DNA of 64,000 bases from an uncultured Roseobacter sp. GTDB lineage: Bacteria; Pseudomonadota; Alphaproteobacteria; Rhodobacterales; Rhodobacteraceae. The notes beneath the pieces were generated by a model. The model ran no database searches. It worked only from the letters and a program-made list of their open reading frames with translations, and had not been told where the DNA came from. Shown here one piece after another: positions 46,653 to 55,795 of the stretch; within the stretch, counting starts at the first letter, position 1, and each line of letters opens with the position of its first letter. The position numbers and the translations under genes were made by a program. Where the stretch lies: the NCBI RefSeq assembly GCF_947493125.1, contig NZ_CANLQB010000001.1, forward strand, positions 310,001 through 374,000. Direction: 5' to 3'.

Positions 46653-48494
46653 TCAGGGGCCGCTCATCCGAATGGCTTGCAGGGTCTGCACATCGACTTG
46701 CGGGTTGGCGCGCAGGGTCACGTCGGAATTGTAGATCTCGAAGATATCCTGCGATAGCGCCTGATTGGCCTGCGCGGACAGCTGGTCGCGCAACGCCGTG
46801 GTTTCCTCATCAGGCTGCGGATCCTGCACCGCGTCAAGCCGCACGACCACGATGGCCCCTTCGTCAGGCTGAATGGTGACATCGCCGACCTCCATGTCGA
46901 AGACCTCCTGCATGAAACCCGCAGGTGTCCCCCCGACGAAATCGCTGCGCAGCAGGCCATCCTCGCGGATGGCATCCATGCCGAGTTCGGCAAAGCTGGT
47001 GCCTTCGGAGAGTTGTTGCAACTGCTGTTCGGCCTGCGCCGTCAGCCGCGCCTCCGTCTCTGCCGCGCGCCAATGCTCCAGAACCGCATCGCGGACCTCC
47101 GCAAAGGGGGCCGGACGCGGGGGCAGAACGGCGTCGAGACGCAGGGCAAAGAGCCCTCCATCCTCCAGCTGGCCGATCTCCGGGAAGTCTTCGACCGTGA
47201 CCGCGCGGGCGGCGCGCCGGAATGCTTCGTAGGCCGCAATGTCTTCCGTGCTCTCGGCGTTCCAGTCGATCTGCGCCAGCGTCATATCGGTATCCGCAGC
47301 CAGTTCTTCCAGCGTGGCACCGCCGGCCAGAAGGTCATCCAGGTTCTCGGCCTGGGCTTCCACAAGACGGCGAGCGCGGTCGGCGGCCACTTCGGGGCGC
47401 AGCAGCGGTTGGGCCTCTTCAAAGGACACGAACTGTGCCGGAAGAACCGCGTTCACCCGAAAGAGCGCGGGCCCCAGCGAGCTTGGCAAGGGGCCCACCA
47501 CATCGCCCACATCGGCGGCAAAGACCCCTGCGCCGGCCTCTCCGAGGTTCGCCTCGGTCACATCGCCCAGGTCGATATCGGCCAGATCCAGACCGCGTTC
47601 GGAGACCAGCGCCTCGAACTCCGCTCCCTCGTCCAGACGCGCGGCCGCCGCGGCTGCGCTCGCCTCATCGAGATAGGCCAACCGCTCGACTAGGCGCCGC
47701 TCCGGCTGATTGAACTCCGCCTCGCGCAGCTGGTAGGCCTCGCGCAGATCATCCTCGGAGATCTCGACCTGATCCACCATCGCATCCGGGCTCAGCAGCG
47801 CATAGGTGATCTGTTTGGTCTCCGGCAGGGTGAATTCGGAGATATTCTCTTCGTAATGCGCCCGCAGTGTGGCCTCGTCGGGTGTCTCGAGGGGGGCCTC
47901 GAGGTTGCTCTCATCCAGCCGGGCCCAGGTGAAATCGCGCCGTTCGGCCACGAAGTTCACAAGGGTTTCAGCATAGGCGTCGGGCATGACCACACCGCTC
48001 AGGATCGCCCCCTGCAGCAACGTGCGCGAGACCTCCTCGCGCAACTGGGTCTCGAATTCCGCTTCGGACAGCCCGCTGCTTTCCAGGGCAAAGCGATAGC
48101 CCTCACGATCAAACTCGCCGTCGATCCCCCGGAAGGCTCCGATTTCGAGAATACGGTCGCGCAGGTTGGCGTCGCCGATTGACAGACCGATCTGTGCCGC
48201 CTCGTGATCAAGCGCGCGTTGCGCCACAAGGCGCTGCAAAACGGCGCGGTCGAGCCCGATCTCCTCCGCCTGGGCAAAGGTGAGCGCCCGTCCGGTCTGC
48301 TGCTGTACGGCGGCCATTTCCTGGCGCATTTCCCGCCCGTAGCGCTCTACCGAAATCGGCAGATCGCCCACCGTCGCCACGGTGCGCAGGTTGCCCGACA
48401 GATTGGTGGCGCCGAAGCCGCCAAGGGCGATGATCAGCAGCCCCAGCAGGATCCAGACGGCAGTTCTTGAAATGCTTGATGAGCCCTTGGCCAT
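46653..48494 (-). CDS. PpiD/SurA-like periplasmic folding factor
   Basis: A single membrane anchor near the amino terminus (about residues 12-31, AVWILLGLLIIALGGFGA) is followed by a SurA-N-like chaperone domain (VATVGDLPISVERYGREM). A parvulin-like region and a long acidic helical tail come next. At 613 residues it matches PpiD-type proteins, which sit on the periplasmic side of the inner membrane and help outer-membrane proteins fold. Peptidyl-prolyl isomerase activity is not certain. It is co-transcribed with trpE. Confidence 0.85.
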   Translation of the reverse strand: MAKGSSSISRTAVWILLGLLIIALGGFGATNLSGNLRTVATVGDLPISVERYGREMRQEMAAVQQQTGRALTFAQAEEIGLDRAVLQRLVAQRALDHEAAQIGLSIGDANLRDRILEIGAFRGIDGEFDREGYRFALESSGLSEAEFETQLREEVSRTLLQGAILSGVVMPDAYAETLVNFVAERRDFTWARLDESNLEAPLETPDEATLRAHYEENISEFTLPETKQITYALLSPDAMVDQVEISEDDLREAYQLREAEFNQPERRLVERLAYLDEASAAAAAARLDEGAEFEALVSERGLDLADIDLGDVTEANLGEAGAGVFAADVGDVVGPLPSSLGPALFRVNAVLPAQFVSFEEAQPLLRPEVAADRARRLVEAQAENLDDLLAGGATLEELAADTDMTLAQIDWNAESTEDIAAYEAFRRAARAVTVEDFPEIGQLEDGGLFALRLDAVLPPRPAPFAEVRDAVLEHWRAAETEARLTAQAEQQLQQLSEGTSFAELGMDAIREDGLLRSDFVGGTPAGFMQEVFDMEVGDVTIQPDEGAIVVVRLDAVQDPQPDEETTALRDQLSAQANQALSQDIFEIYNSDVTLRANPQVDVQTLQAIRMSGP

Positions 48495-48569
48495 GTCACT
48501 CCCTTACGCTGTCGCGCGTCACGTTTTGCCGCTCTGTCTATGCGCAGCAGGCCCAAGGGGCAAGGGGCC

Positions 48570-49751
48570 TCACAGGCTGTTGTCCAGCGCCTGAAGCCGG
48601 TCGAAAAGCACGCGGATCCCGGCGCGGTCGAGGTTGGCGAAGGCGATGCGCAGCTGGCGCGCGCCGCTGGTGTCCTCCTCGGGGCAGAACATGGTGCCGG
48701 GCAGGCAGAGAATGCTCTGCGCCTGCACCAGATGACGGGCAAGCTCATCGGAGGCCATGTCGAACGGATGCTGCAAGTAAGCGAAGTAAGCGCCGAGCCC
48801 GAGCAGGCGCCAGCCCTTGGCGTCCAGAGCGGCAAAACCCTCCGCAATCGAGGCCCGGCGCGCAAGGATTTCGTCGCGCTCGCCTGCGAGCCATTGGCGC
48901 AGGTTCTGCATGCCCCAGAGGGCCGCGTGCTGGCCAATCTGACCGGGGCAGATCGCCACGGTATCAAGGAACTTCTCCACCTCCGCCAGACGCATTTCAC
49001 CCGTGGCCATCGCGCCGACGCGATGACCGGTCAGACGGTAGGCCTTGGAGAAGGAATAGAGGTGGATCAGGGTCTTGGACCACGCTGGATCTTGGAACAG
49101 ATCATGCGGCGCGCCGTCCTGCGCGTGAAAATCGCGGTAGGTCTCATCAAGGATCAGCGCGATGCCGCGCCGCTGCGCGAGCGCAAAAAAGGCGCGGATC
49201 AGCTCCGCGGGATATTCGACCCCGGCGGGATTGTTGGGCGAGACCAGCGCAATCGCCCGGGTGCGGGGCGTGATCAAGGCCTCGGCGGCCTCCGGGTCTG
49301 GCAGCAGCGCATCATCGGCCTTCAGCGGCACGCTGCGCACGCCGGACATATCGAGCCACATCTTGTGATTGAAGTACCAGGGCGTCGGCAGGATGATCTC
49401 GTCACCTTCCGCGCAAAGGGTGGCGATGGCCGCGGCAAAAGCCTGGTTGCAGCCCGAGGTGATCGCGATCTGATCGCCCGTAACCTCGCCACCATAAATC
49501 CGCATGGTCTCTGCCGCGAGCCCGTCCCGCAGCTCTGAAAGCCCGAGCACCGGCCCGTAGAGATGCGCGTCATCCCGGCTCAGCGCCACATCGGCCATGG
49601 CCTGGCGTAGGGCATCGGGGGGCGGGTCAACCGGGGCGGCCTGGCTCACGTTGATCAGCGGGCGGTCGGCCGGGAAGGTGACACCGTCCAACCAGCGGCG
49701 GGCCTCCATCACGGGCGGGGCAAAGGTGGCGGCGGTGCGCGTCATGCTCAT
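48570..49751 (-). CDS. Class I/II aminotransferase
   Basis: This is a PLP-dependent fold type I aminotransferase of 393 residues. The PLP lysine lies in HLYSFSKAYRLTGHRVG, with conserved SPNNPAGVEYP and LILDETYRDF. The substrate cannot be fixed from sequence; aromatic or aspartate-type 2-oxo acids are likely. A second ATG (MTRTAATF) two codons in is possible. It follows the phosphoribosyltransferase gene by 61 bp on the same strand. Confidence 0.85.
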   Translation of the reverse strand: MSMTRTAATFAPPVMEARRWLDGVTFPADRPLINVSQAAPVDPPPDALRQAMADVALSRDDAHLYGPVLGLSELRDGLAAETMRIYGGEVTGDQIAITSGCNQAFAAAIATLCAEGDEIILPTPWYFNHKMWLDMSGVRSVPLKADDALLPDPEAAEALITPRTRAIALVSPNNPAGVEYPAELIRAFFALAQRRGIALILDETYRDFHAQDGAPHDLFQDPAWSKTLIHLYSFSKAYRLTGHRVGAMATGEMRLAEVEKFLDTVAICPGQIGQHAALWGMQNLRQWLAGERDEILARRASIAEGFAALDAKGWRLLGLGAYFAYLQHPFDMASDELARHLVQAQSILCLPGTMFCPEEDTSGARQLRIAFANLDRAGIRVLFDRLQALDNSL

Positions 49752-49812
49752 CGGTCAGGTCCTGTCGAGGGGTGGCGGGGGCACCGCCGGGTCAGCCAAT
49801 GTGGGCTGGAGA

Positions 49813-50340
49813 TCAATCGGTGCCGCGATAGGGCTCCACATATTGCAGCGCCATGTCCCAGGGGAAGAAAATCCACGTGTCCTGACTGACACCGGTGATG
49901 AAGGTGTCGACCTGCGGCTCGCCCGACGGTTTGGCGTAGACCGTCGCGAAATGGGCCTTGGGGTAGAGGCTGCGCACCAATTCCAGCGTTTTGCCGCTGT
50001 CGACCAGGTCGTCGATGATCAGAATGCCGGTGCCATCCCCCATCATCTCCTTGTTTGGCGCTTTCAGCACCTCGGCGTCGCGGCGTTGGTCTGCCTTGCC
50101 GCCGCCTGAATGATACGACTTGACGCTGATCGTATCGACGGTGCGAATGTCCAACTCGCGGGCGACGATCATCGCAGGCGCCATGCCGCCCCGGGTGATG
50201 GCCACAACGGCGCGCCACCCGCCATCATCCGGACCTTGGCCATCCAGCCGCCAGGCCAGCGCGCGGCTATCGCGGTGCATCTGGTCCCAGCTGACGTGAA
50301 AGCCCTTCTCATGAGGCAGGCGGCTTGGGTCTTTGTTCAT
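49813..50340 (-). CDS. gpt: Xanthine phosphoribosyltransferase
   Basis: This purine salvage enzyme uses PRPP to make XMP or GMP. The PRPP motif is [17 protein letters not shown], and the amino terminus [15 protein letters not shown] and [11 protein letters not shown] match the Gpt/XGPRT group. At 175 residues it is full length. Two LysE-type exporter genes lie upstream on the same strand, 4 bp away. Confidence 0.9.
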   Translation of the reverse strand: MNKDPSRLPHEKGFHVSWDQMHRDSRALAWRLDGQGPDDGGWRAVVAITRGGMAPAMIVARELDIRTVDTISVKSYHSGGGKADQRRDAEVLKAPNKEMMGDGTGILIIDDLVDSGKTLELVRSLYPKAHFATVYAKPSGEPQVDTFITGVSQDTWIFFPWDMALQYVEPYRGTD

Positions 50341-50344
50341 CGTC

Positions 50345-50947
50345 TTACCTTCCAGTCAGCAGCCGTATCCCCAACGCGCCGAGCAGCGTGGCGGCAATAC
50401 GGTCGAGTATGGGCTTGGCGCTCATGTAGCCGCGCCGGGCAGGCGGGCTCGACAGGAACAGCGCGATCAGCCCGTAGAACAGCACCTCCAGCACGAAGTG
50501 ATTGACCACGATCACCGCGATGTCCCGCGCCGCCAGGCCTTGCGGGAAGACCACGACAATCACCGCCGCGGCAAAGAGCATCGACTTGGGGTTGCCCGCG
50601 TTGATCAGGAGGCCGGAGAGGAAGGCGCGACCCGTGGGGCGTTCGGTCTCGCCCACCGGGTCGCGCGCGTGGCGCCAGGTCTGGATCGCGATCCAGATGA
50701 GATAAAGCGCACCGCCCACCTTCAGGATCGTGTAGGTCCAGGGAAAGAGCCGAAACAGCCCTTCAAGGCCGAGCAGCGCCGCCAGGGTCCAGCAGGCCGC
50801 CATGAAGCCCAGGCCGACGCCCGTGGCGATGCCTGCCGCGCGGCCCGCGGCAACGGTGGTCTTGATGGCATAAAGCAGGGCCGCGCCGGGGCTCGCGAGT
50901 GCGGCGAGCAGGACAAGATTGAAGGCAATGAGAGAGTCGATGGTCAT
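50345..50947 (-). CDS. LysE/RhtB-family exporter
   Basis: This 200-residue inner-membrane protein has about six hydrophobic helices. The family pattern [21 protein letters not shown] near the amino terminus and [18 protein letters not shown] in the middle identify it. Such proteins export amino acids or related small molecules. It lies 3 bp after a second LysE-type gene; the two are about the same size, with different sequences. Confidence 0.88.
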   Translation of the reverse strand: MTIDSLIAFNLVLLAALASPGAALLYAIKTTVAAGRAAGIATGVGLGFMAACWTLAALLGLEGLFRLFPWTYTILKVGGALYLIWIAIQTWRHARDPVGETERPTGRAFLSGLLINAGNPKSMLFAAAVIVVVFPQGLAARDIAVIVVNHFVLEVLFYGLIALFLSSPPARRGYMSAKPILDRIAATLLGALGIRLLTGR

Positions 50948-50950
50948 CCG

Positions 50951-51562
50951 TTACCCCGCTGCAATACGCGCCCCGAATATGCCAAGCACGGCGCCGAACC
51001 AGCGTTCGGCCGCCATCTTGATCCGTCCGTAGACCCGGCGCGGCCCGCTGCGCGAAAAGACGAGTGCGACACAGGCGTACCACGCGGTTTCGACCAGGAA
51101 GATCACGGCGAGGATTGTGGCCCCATCCCACCAGGTCATGGTGGCCGGGATGATTCCGGTAAAGACGGCCGCGAAATAGGCCAGAGCCTTCGGGTTCGCC
51201 AGATTGGTCCAGAGCCCGAGCCAGACCGCGCCGCGCGCACTGCGTGGCGGTCGGGCGCCGGCGTCGGGCAGGGGCTCTGCCGCGTGACGCCATAGGGAAA
51301 TCCCGATCCAGATCAGAAACAGACCACCCGCGACCCGCAGGCCGGTCTGCACCCAGGGCATCAACTCGAAGACCAGCGACAGCCCCGCAAGCGCCGCCAT
51401 CGCCCAAAGCAGCACGCCACAGGCCAGCCCGAGGCTGAGCCACAGCGCGGGCCGGGCGCCTTCGCTGGCCGCTGTTTGGATGGTCAACACCGCCGCAGGC
51501 CCCGGGCTCATCGCGATCATGAGCTGCACCAGCGCCAGACCTGCGAGGGCTGCGAGTGTCAT
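50951..51562 (-). CDS. LysE/RhtB-family exporter
   Basis: This 203-residue protein has the same fold as its neighbour: SPGPAAVLTIQTAASEGARPA at the amino terminus and GLWTNLANPKALAYFAAVF in the middle, with about six helices. It overlaps the end of fabI by 3 bp (ATGA-type coupling). Substrates are unknown. The pair may have arisen by duplication or form a hetero-exporter. Confidence 0.88.
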   Translation of the reverse strand: MTLAALAGLALVQLMIAMSPGPAAVLTIQTAASEGARPALWLSLGLACGVLLWAMAALAGLSLVFELMPWVQTGLRVAGGLFLIWIGISLWRHAAEPLPDAGARPPRSARGAVWLGLWTNLANPKALAYFAAVFTGIIPATMTWWDGATILAVIFLVETAWYACVALVFSRSGPRRVYGRIKMAAERWFGAVLGIFGARIAAG

Positions 51563-52365
51563 TCCTTGGCCATATCCGGTGCGTCCACCGCCTTCATGCC
51601 GACCACGTGATAGCCTGCATCCACATGCAGGTTCTCGCCGGTGGTGCCGGAACCCAGATCCGAGAGCAGGAAGAGCGCTGCCTTGCCCACATCCTCGGTG
51701 GTCACATTGCGGCGGAGGGGCGAGTTATATTCATTCCACTTCATGATGTAGCGGAAGTCGCCGATGCCCGAGGCGGCGAGCGTCTTGATCGGCCCGGCAG
51801 AGATCGCGTTCACGCGGATGCCGTCCTTGCCCAGATCCTCGGCCAGATATTGCACCGAAGCCTCCAAAGCGGCCTTGGCCACGCCCATCACATTATAATG
51901 CGGCATGACCTTCTCGGCACCGTAATAAGTGAGCGTCAGGCACGACCCGCCATTGGTCATCAGCTTCTCGGCCCGCTGCACCACTGCCGTGAAAGAGTAG
52001 ACCGAGATATCCATCGACAGCGCGAAATTGGCGCGGCTGGTATCCACATAGCGCCCCCGCAGCTCGTTCTTGTCGGAGAACCCGATCGCATGCACGATGA
52101 AATCCAGGCTGCCCCAGCGGTCCTTGAGCGCGTCGAACAGCGCGTCAATCGAGGCCTCGTCCCCCACATCACACGGCAGCACGATATCGCTGCCCAGCTG
52201 GCCGGCCAGCGGCTCCACCCGCTTCTTCAACGCATCGCCCTGATAGGAAAACGCCAGCTCAGCGCCGGCCTCGGCACAGGTTTTCGCGATCCCCCAGGCG
52301 ATGGATTTGTCATTCGCGAGCCCCATGATAAGGCCGCGCTTGCCCGCCAGAAGATCGTTTCCCAT
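51559..52365 (-). CDS. fabI: Enoyl-[acyl-carrier-protein] reductase, NADH
   Basis: FabI reduces the enoyl-ACP double bond in the last step of each fatty acid elongation cycle. The short-chain dehydrogenase fold has the cofactor segment GLANDKSIAWGIAK and the catalytic Tyr/Lys in AEKVMPHYNVMGVAKAALEA. At 268 residues it is the normal size. The start codon of a LysE gene overlaps its stop. It is divergent from pdxH across 147 bp. Confidence 0.95.
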   Translation of the reverse strand: MGNDLLAGKRGLIMGLANDKSIAWGIAKTCAEAGAELAFSYQGDALKKRVEPLAGQLGSDIVLPCDVGDEASIDALFDALKDRWGSLDFIVHAIGFSDKNELRGRYVDTSRANFALSMDISVYSFTAVVQRAEKLMTNGGSCLTLTYYGAEKVMPHYNVMGVAKAALEASVQYLAEDLGKDGIRVNAISAGPIKTLAASGIGDFRYIMKWNEYNSPLRRNVTTEDVGKAALFLLSDLGSGTTGENLHVDAGYHVVGMKAVDAPDMAKE

Positions 52366-52512
52366 GGAAATCCCTCGGTTGTCGTATGATCGTCAGAGAC
52401 GTTTAGGCGATTGCGCGGGGACCATCAAGGCGGGTTCATGATGCGGCAGGATGCCCCTTGACCTTTCGGTGCATTCGTCCACTTGCTGCACCGGACGGTG
52501 AAAGAGGACGAG

Positions 52513-53118
52513 ATGGACAGCAGAAGCGGAAAGTTTGAAGGCGACGACCCGTTCGTGATCGCGCAGCGCTGGCTGAACGAGGCGGAGAAAACGGAGCCGA
52601 ACGATCCCAACGCCATAGCGCTCAGCACCGTCGATGCCGACGGGCTGCCCAATGCGCGCATGGTGCTGCTGAAGGAGATCGAGGCCGGGGCCTTCGTCTT
52701 CTACACCAACTATGAAAGCGCCAAGGCGAGCGAGCTGCAAAGCGCCGGCAAGGCGGCCTTCGTGATGCACTGGAAAAGCCTGCGCCGCCAGATCCGCGTG
52801 CGCGGCATTGTGGAGAAGGAAGACGGGCCTCAGGCCGACGCCTACTTCGCCACGCGCTCGCTCAAGAGCCGCCTGGGCGCCTGGGCGTCGAAACAGTCGC
52901 AACCGCTCTCAAGCCGCGCCGCTCTGATGGCCGAGGTCGCCAAGGCGACCGCGACCAAGGGGCCAAACCCGCCGCGGCCGCCCTTCTGGGGCGGCTTCCG
53001 GATCAAGCCGCTCGAGATCGAATTCTGGGCGGACGGGGAGTTCCGTCTTCACGATCGGTTCGTCTGGCGCCGCGTGGCGCTGGAGGCCGAGTGGTCGGTG
53101 ACGCGCCTCAACCCGTGA
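52513..53118 (+). CDS. pdxH: Pyridoxamine 5'-phosphate oxidase
   Basis: PdxH makes PLP from PNP or PMP using FMN. FMN/PLP site segments are [37 protein letters not shown] and the carboxy-terminal [16 protein letters not shown]. The ATG at 52513 with an AGAGG ribosome site gives 201 residues; a TTG start ten codons earlier is not needed. PLP made here serves Alr, the aminotransferase and other enzymes in the window. Confidence 0.94.
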   Translation: MDSRSGKFEGDDPFVIAQRWLNEAEKTEPNDPNAIALSTVDADGLPNARMVLLKEIEAGAFVFYTNYESAKASELQSAGKAAFVMHWKSLRRQIRVRGIVEKEDGPQADAYFATRSLKSRLGAWASKQSQPLSSRAALMAEVAKATATKGPNPPRPPFWGGFRIKPLEIEFWADGEFRLHDRFVWRRVALEAEWSVTRLNP

Positions 53119-53333
53119 GTCCAAAAAAAGCGCAGTCTCAATAATTCACCGTTTGTCAGCGCACAGGAATATGTGCATAGATCGGATGTGCCTTGCATTT
53201 TCAGGCATTTAGGAGTGGCAATTCAACCGTAGCTAGAATGTCCGCAGAAATCGGCGCTGCGCGGCGCTTGTGCCGGAGCGAATTCGGCGATAGGCGGGAA
53301 ATTCAGCCAATATTTCTTGTTTCAACTTGAAAC
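53119..53333 (+). promoter_or_regulatory. Upstream region of the cold-shock gene with 17-bp palindrome
   Basis: The 215-bp gap holds no gene. It ends in the perfect palindrome TGTTTCAACTTGAAACA (53318-53334), which runs into the first ATG of the cold-shock gene. A GC-rich hairpin-prone stretch lies at about 53252-53266. Long structured leaders are common for cold-shock genes, where they act as RNA thermosensors; whether that applies here is inference. The palindrome could equally be an operator. Confidence 0.45.
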
Positions 53334-53930
53334 ATGAAAGTTAATTCGCGCAAGACTGTGCTAGAAGGCGGTACGACGACTGAAAGTAGACGAGTGAGTG
53401 AAAGCGAAGACATATCTTCCCCGGTGACGGGTTTGGTTAAGTGGTTCGATCCGGTAAAGGGGTTTGGCTTCGTGGTGTCGGACGCGGGCGGTCCCGATAT
53501 TCTGTTGCATGTGAACGTCTTGCGCAACTTTGGGCAGAGTTCGGTAGCGGATGGCGCGCGCGTTGAGCTGCAGGTGCAGAAGACCGAGCGCGGCGTGCAG
53601 GCCACGCAGGTGCTGGCGCTGATGCCGCCGCAGGCTGGTGAGTCGGTGGGGCTCTCTGATATTGCATCTCTCGATCCGGCTGTGGTGGCCGCGGCCCCGC
53701 TGGAGCCTGCGCGCGTGAAGTGGTTCGACAAGGGCAAGGGCTTCGGCTTTGCCAATGTCTTTGGTCGCCGTGAGGATATTTTCCTGCATATGGAAGTGCT
53801 GCGCCGATCTGGCCTGTCGGACCTCGCGCCCGGCGAGGCGCTGGCGCTGCGCGTGATCGAGGGCAAGCGCGGGCATATGGCCGCCGAGGTCTTCGCCTGG
53901 GAAGCCGCCCTCGACGCTCCGGGCGCATGA
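53334..53930 (+). CDS. Two-domain cold-shock protein
   Basis: Two cold-shock (OB-fold) domains occur in one 198-residue chain. The first has VKWFDPVKGFGFVVSD (RNP1 at 42-47) and ILLHV as RNP2, and the second has VKWFDKGKGFGFANVF (RNP1 at 135-140) and IFLHM. Tandem-CSD proteins of this size are typical of Rhodobacterales and bind single-stranded RNA or DNA. The true start may be the GTG at 53394 rather than the ATG at 53334, because the palindrome overlaps the ATG and no ribosome site is seen. The stop overlaps the DUF192 gene by ATGA. Confidence 0.85.
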   Translation: MKVNSRKTVLEGGTTTESRRVSESEDISSPVTGLVKWFDPVKGFGFVVSDAGGPDILLHVNVLRNFGQSSVADGARVELQVQKTERGVQATQVLALMPPQAGESVGLSDIASLDPAVVAAAPLEPARVKWFDKGKGFGFANVFGRREDIFLHMEVLRRSGLSDLAPGEALALRVIEGKRGHMAAEVFAWEAALDAPGA

Positions 53931-54391
53931 TCCTTCGGGCCGTTGCCTGTCTTTTCCTGCTTGCCTCTGCGGTTGCGGCGCAGGACTGCCGCGAGGATAC
54001 GGTCCATCTGAAAGGCCATTGGGGTGAGGCGCGCTTTGCCGTGGAGATTGCCGATGACGATGCGGAGCGGGCGCAGGGCCTGATGCACCGCGAGCATCTG
54101 CCGTCGTCCGCCGGCATGCTGTTTGTCTATGACCGGCCCCAGCGCCTGTCGTTCTGGATGCGCAATACGCTTATTCCGCTCGATCTGATCTTCATCGACC
54201 AGACCGGCACCGTGAAAACCGTACATCACTCTGCGCAACCGCTTGATGAAACACCCATCCCCGGCGGGCCCGATCCGCTCACCCATGTGCTGGAGATCAA
54301 CGGCGGTTTGGCCAAGGCCATGGGCATCGCCCCGGGCACCCTCGTGCGCCATCCGACATTTCCGGCATCTACCGCAGAATGGCCCTGTTAG
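53927..54391 (+). CDS. DUF192 family secreted protein
   Basis: A signal peptide (MILRAVACLFLLASAVAAQ) is followed by the DUF192 signature [48 protein letters not shown] and VLEINGG. The family is small, secreted or periplasmic, and without known function. It is coupled to the cold-shock gene by a 4-bp overlap. tRNA-Pro lies 42 bp downstream. Confidence 0.88.
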   Translation: MILRAVACLFLLASAVAAQDCREDTVHLKGHWGEARFAVEIADDDAERAQGLMHREHLPSSAGMLFVYDRPQRLSFWMRNTLIPLDLIFIDQTGTVKTVHHSAQPLDETPIPGGPDPLTHVLEINGGLAKAMGIAPGTLVRHPTFPASTAEWPC

Positions 54392-54432
54392 GGCTTTTCA
54401 AAGCCGCGCACCCCGTCTAAAGAGAGCGGCGT

Positions 54433-54509
54433 CGGAGCGTGGCGCAGCCTGGTAGCGCACCTGTTTTGGGTACAGGGGGTCGGAGGTTCGAATCCTCTCG
54501 CTCCGACCA
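54433..54509 (+). tRNA. tRNA-Pro (anticodon UGG)
   Basis: The 77-nt sequence folds as a full cloverleaf. The acceptor stem is CGGAGCG/CGCTCCG, the D-arm has AGCCTGGTAG, and the anticodon stem is CCTGT/ACAGG with loop TTTGGGT, so the anticodon is TGG. The T-arm is GGAGG TTCGAAT CCTCT. The CCA end is encoded (54507-54509). It reads in the same direction as the cold-shock and DUF192 genes. Confidence 0.97.
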
Positions 54510-54578
54510 TCACATCGAACCTGAGCGGCGTGGACCTGTGTCAGCGGGTCAACGGGGACGTGCCAGCGGTTGCGCGCA

Positions 54579-55007
54579 TCACTCCACCTCGCAGCGGGCC
54601 AAAAAGGGGGCCTCGCCGAACACCCGGTAGCTGCGGCGCGGGGCCAGCAGGGCCGGATCGTCTCCCGCAAGATCAATATAGAGCGTGAAGCCGCAGGCCT
54701 GCTCGTTCGCCGGTCCTAGTTTCAACGCGCCGTCCTCCTCGACCGCCTCGAGGTGAAGCGGGTCCTGTCGCAACGGCGTGTCGCACTGCGCAGGCAGGGG
54801 CCAGGCCGCGCTCAGCTGCAAACCGCCGAGCTGCGCTGAAAGGCCTGTGCTGTCCCGCGCGATGGTGATCTTGGCGGAGAAGCGTCTCTGCTCCGCTGCG
54901 CCGGGCGGATGGCTGCACGCGAAGGTCTGGGACAGCGCCGCTGGTGTCAGAGCACCAACGAGAAGCAGAGCAGCGCTCGCTGATGGTTTAAGGACACTGC
55001 GCATCAT
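54579..55007 (-). CDS. Small secreted protein of unknown function
   Basis: The 142 residues start with a signal peptide (MMRSVLKPSASAALLLVGAL, then TPAALSQ). The mature part has four cysteines (in FACSHPP, AQCDTPL, ACGFTLY and ARCEVE) that may form two disulfides in the periplasm. No family is recognised. It converges on the tRNA gene. Confidence 0.65.
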   Translation of the reverse strand: MMRSVLKPSASAALLLVGALTPAALSQTFACSHPPGAAEQRRFSAKITIARDSTGLSAQLGGLQLSAAWPLPAQCDTPLRQDPLHLEAVEEDGALKLGPANEQACGFTLYIDLAGDDPALLAPRRSYRVFGEAPFLARCEVE

Positions 55008-55080
55008 GGACGGGCCTCCTGTGGTCTTTCGGCGCTACGTCGGCGTCGGCTCAGACGCCTGAAATCTTCGGCGCATGGCC

Positions 55081-55626
55081 TCATGCCCGCTCCAGAAGTG
55101 TTCTAGCCTTGCGCAACCTGACGGCGACAGCACCGCTGTGTCCGCGGGCGCTGGCCGTGTCCAGCAGGGCCTGAGCCGCGGGGCGGTGGTCCGGGTGCTG
55201 CACCGCCAGTTGCGCGGCGGCGTAGAGCGACCAGGCGCAAACGAGCTTCCTTTCGGATGTCGCAGCGCGGGTCAGGAAGTCCATCACGGTGTCGGCGGCC
55301 TCCGGCGGGATCGACAGATGATCGACGCATTGGAGGATGTGCAACTGGGCCGCCCAATCGGTGAAGCCCGGCAGCAGCGCGTAGAGCGTAGCCACCATCT
55401 GCGGCGGCAGCGGCGCCTTGCTCTGCTCACAATGGTGCTTGATCAGCCAGGTCGCCGCGCCCTCCGTCTCCGGGGGTCTGCAGGCCTCCAGAAGAGACAG
55501 CAGAAACTCCGGCTCGCCGCTGTGGTTGCAATAGATCTCCGCAAGGGCGCTCGCAGATGCACCATCCCAATCGCCCAGGGCGGTCGCAAGATCGGAGTGT
55601 GGCTGCATGGATGCACCGCGCTTCAT
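55081..55626 (-). CDS. HEAT-like helical protein of unknown function
   Basis: The product is made of repeated pairs of helices with Ala/Leu-rich faces (MDFLTRAATSERKLVCAWSL, YAAAQLAVQHPDHRPAAQALL), suggesting an alpha-solenoid such as HEAT repeats. Starting at the ATG at 55626 gives 181 residues. A longer in-frame start at 55746 adds a poorly structured, basic segment; another ATG at 55608 is possible. No signal peptide or catalytic motif is seen. Confidence 0.55.
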   Translation of the reverse strand: MKRGASMQPHSDLATALGDWDGASASALAEIYCNHSGEPEFLLSLLEACRPPETEGAATWLIKHHCEQSKAPLPPQMVATLYALLPGFTDWAAQLHILQCVDHLSIPPEAADTVMDFLTRAATSERKLVCAWSLYAAAQLAVQHPDHRPAAQALLDTASARGHSGAVAVRLRKARTLLERA

Positions 55627-55737
55627 GTCTTCTTCAGGCTTCAGTGTCGCGGGTCCTGCGGGCCTCTGCAAATGGGAATCGGCGCAGAGATCGCCCGAAT
55701 GTGACGGTTTGATCCGCAAGATGTGCCATGTGCGTCG

Positions 55738-55795
55738 CCACCACATATAGTGGGATTCTGCGGCAGCAAAGGCATCATCTCGCTATATATGGGGA
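55738..55795. promoter_or_regulatory. Candidate NrdR box pair, 42-bp spacing
   Basis: CCACCACATATAGTGG (55738-55753) matches the 16-bp NrdR consensus ACACwATATATwGTGT at 12 of 16 positions, and TCGCTATATATGGGGA (55780-55795) matches at about 10. Centre-to-centre distance is 42 bp, four helical turns, as for cooperative NrdR pairs. They are 590-645 bp upstream of nrdJ and 110-170 bp upstream of the minus-strand gene at 55626, so the regulated gene is uncertain. Confidence 0.4.

Noticed and set aside
54398-54676. Open frame on the minus strand containing [19 protein letters not shown]
   Set aside because: This is the well-known artefact of translating the antisense of tRNA-Pro; the tRNA at 54433-54509 explains it.
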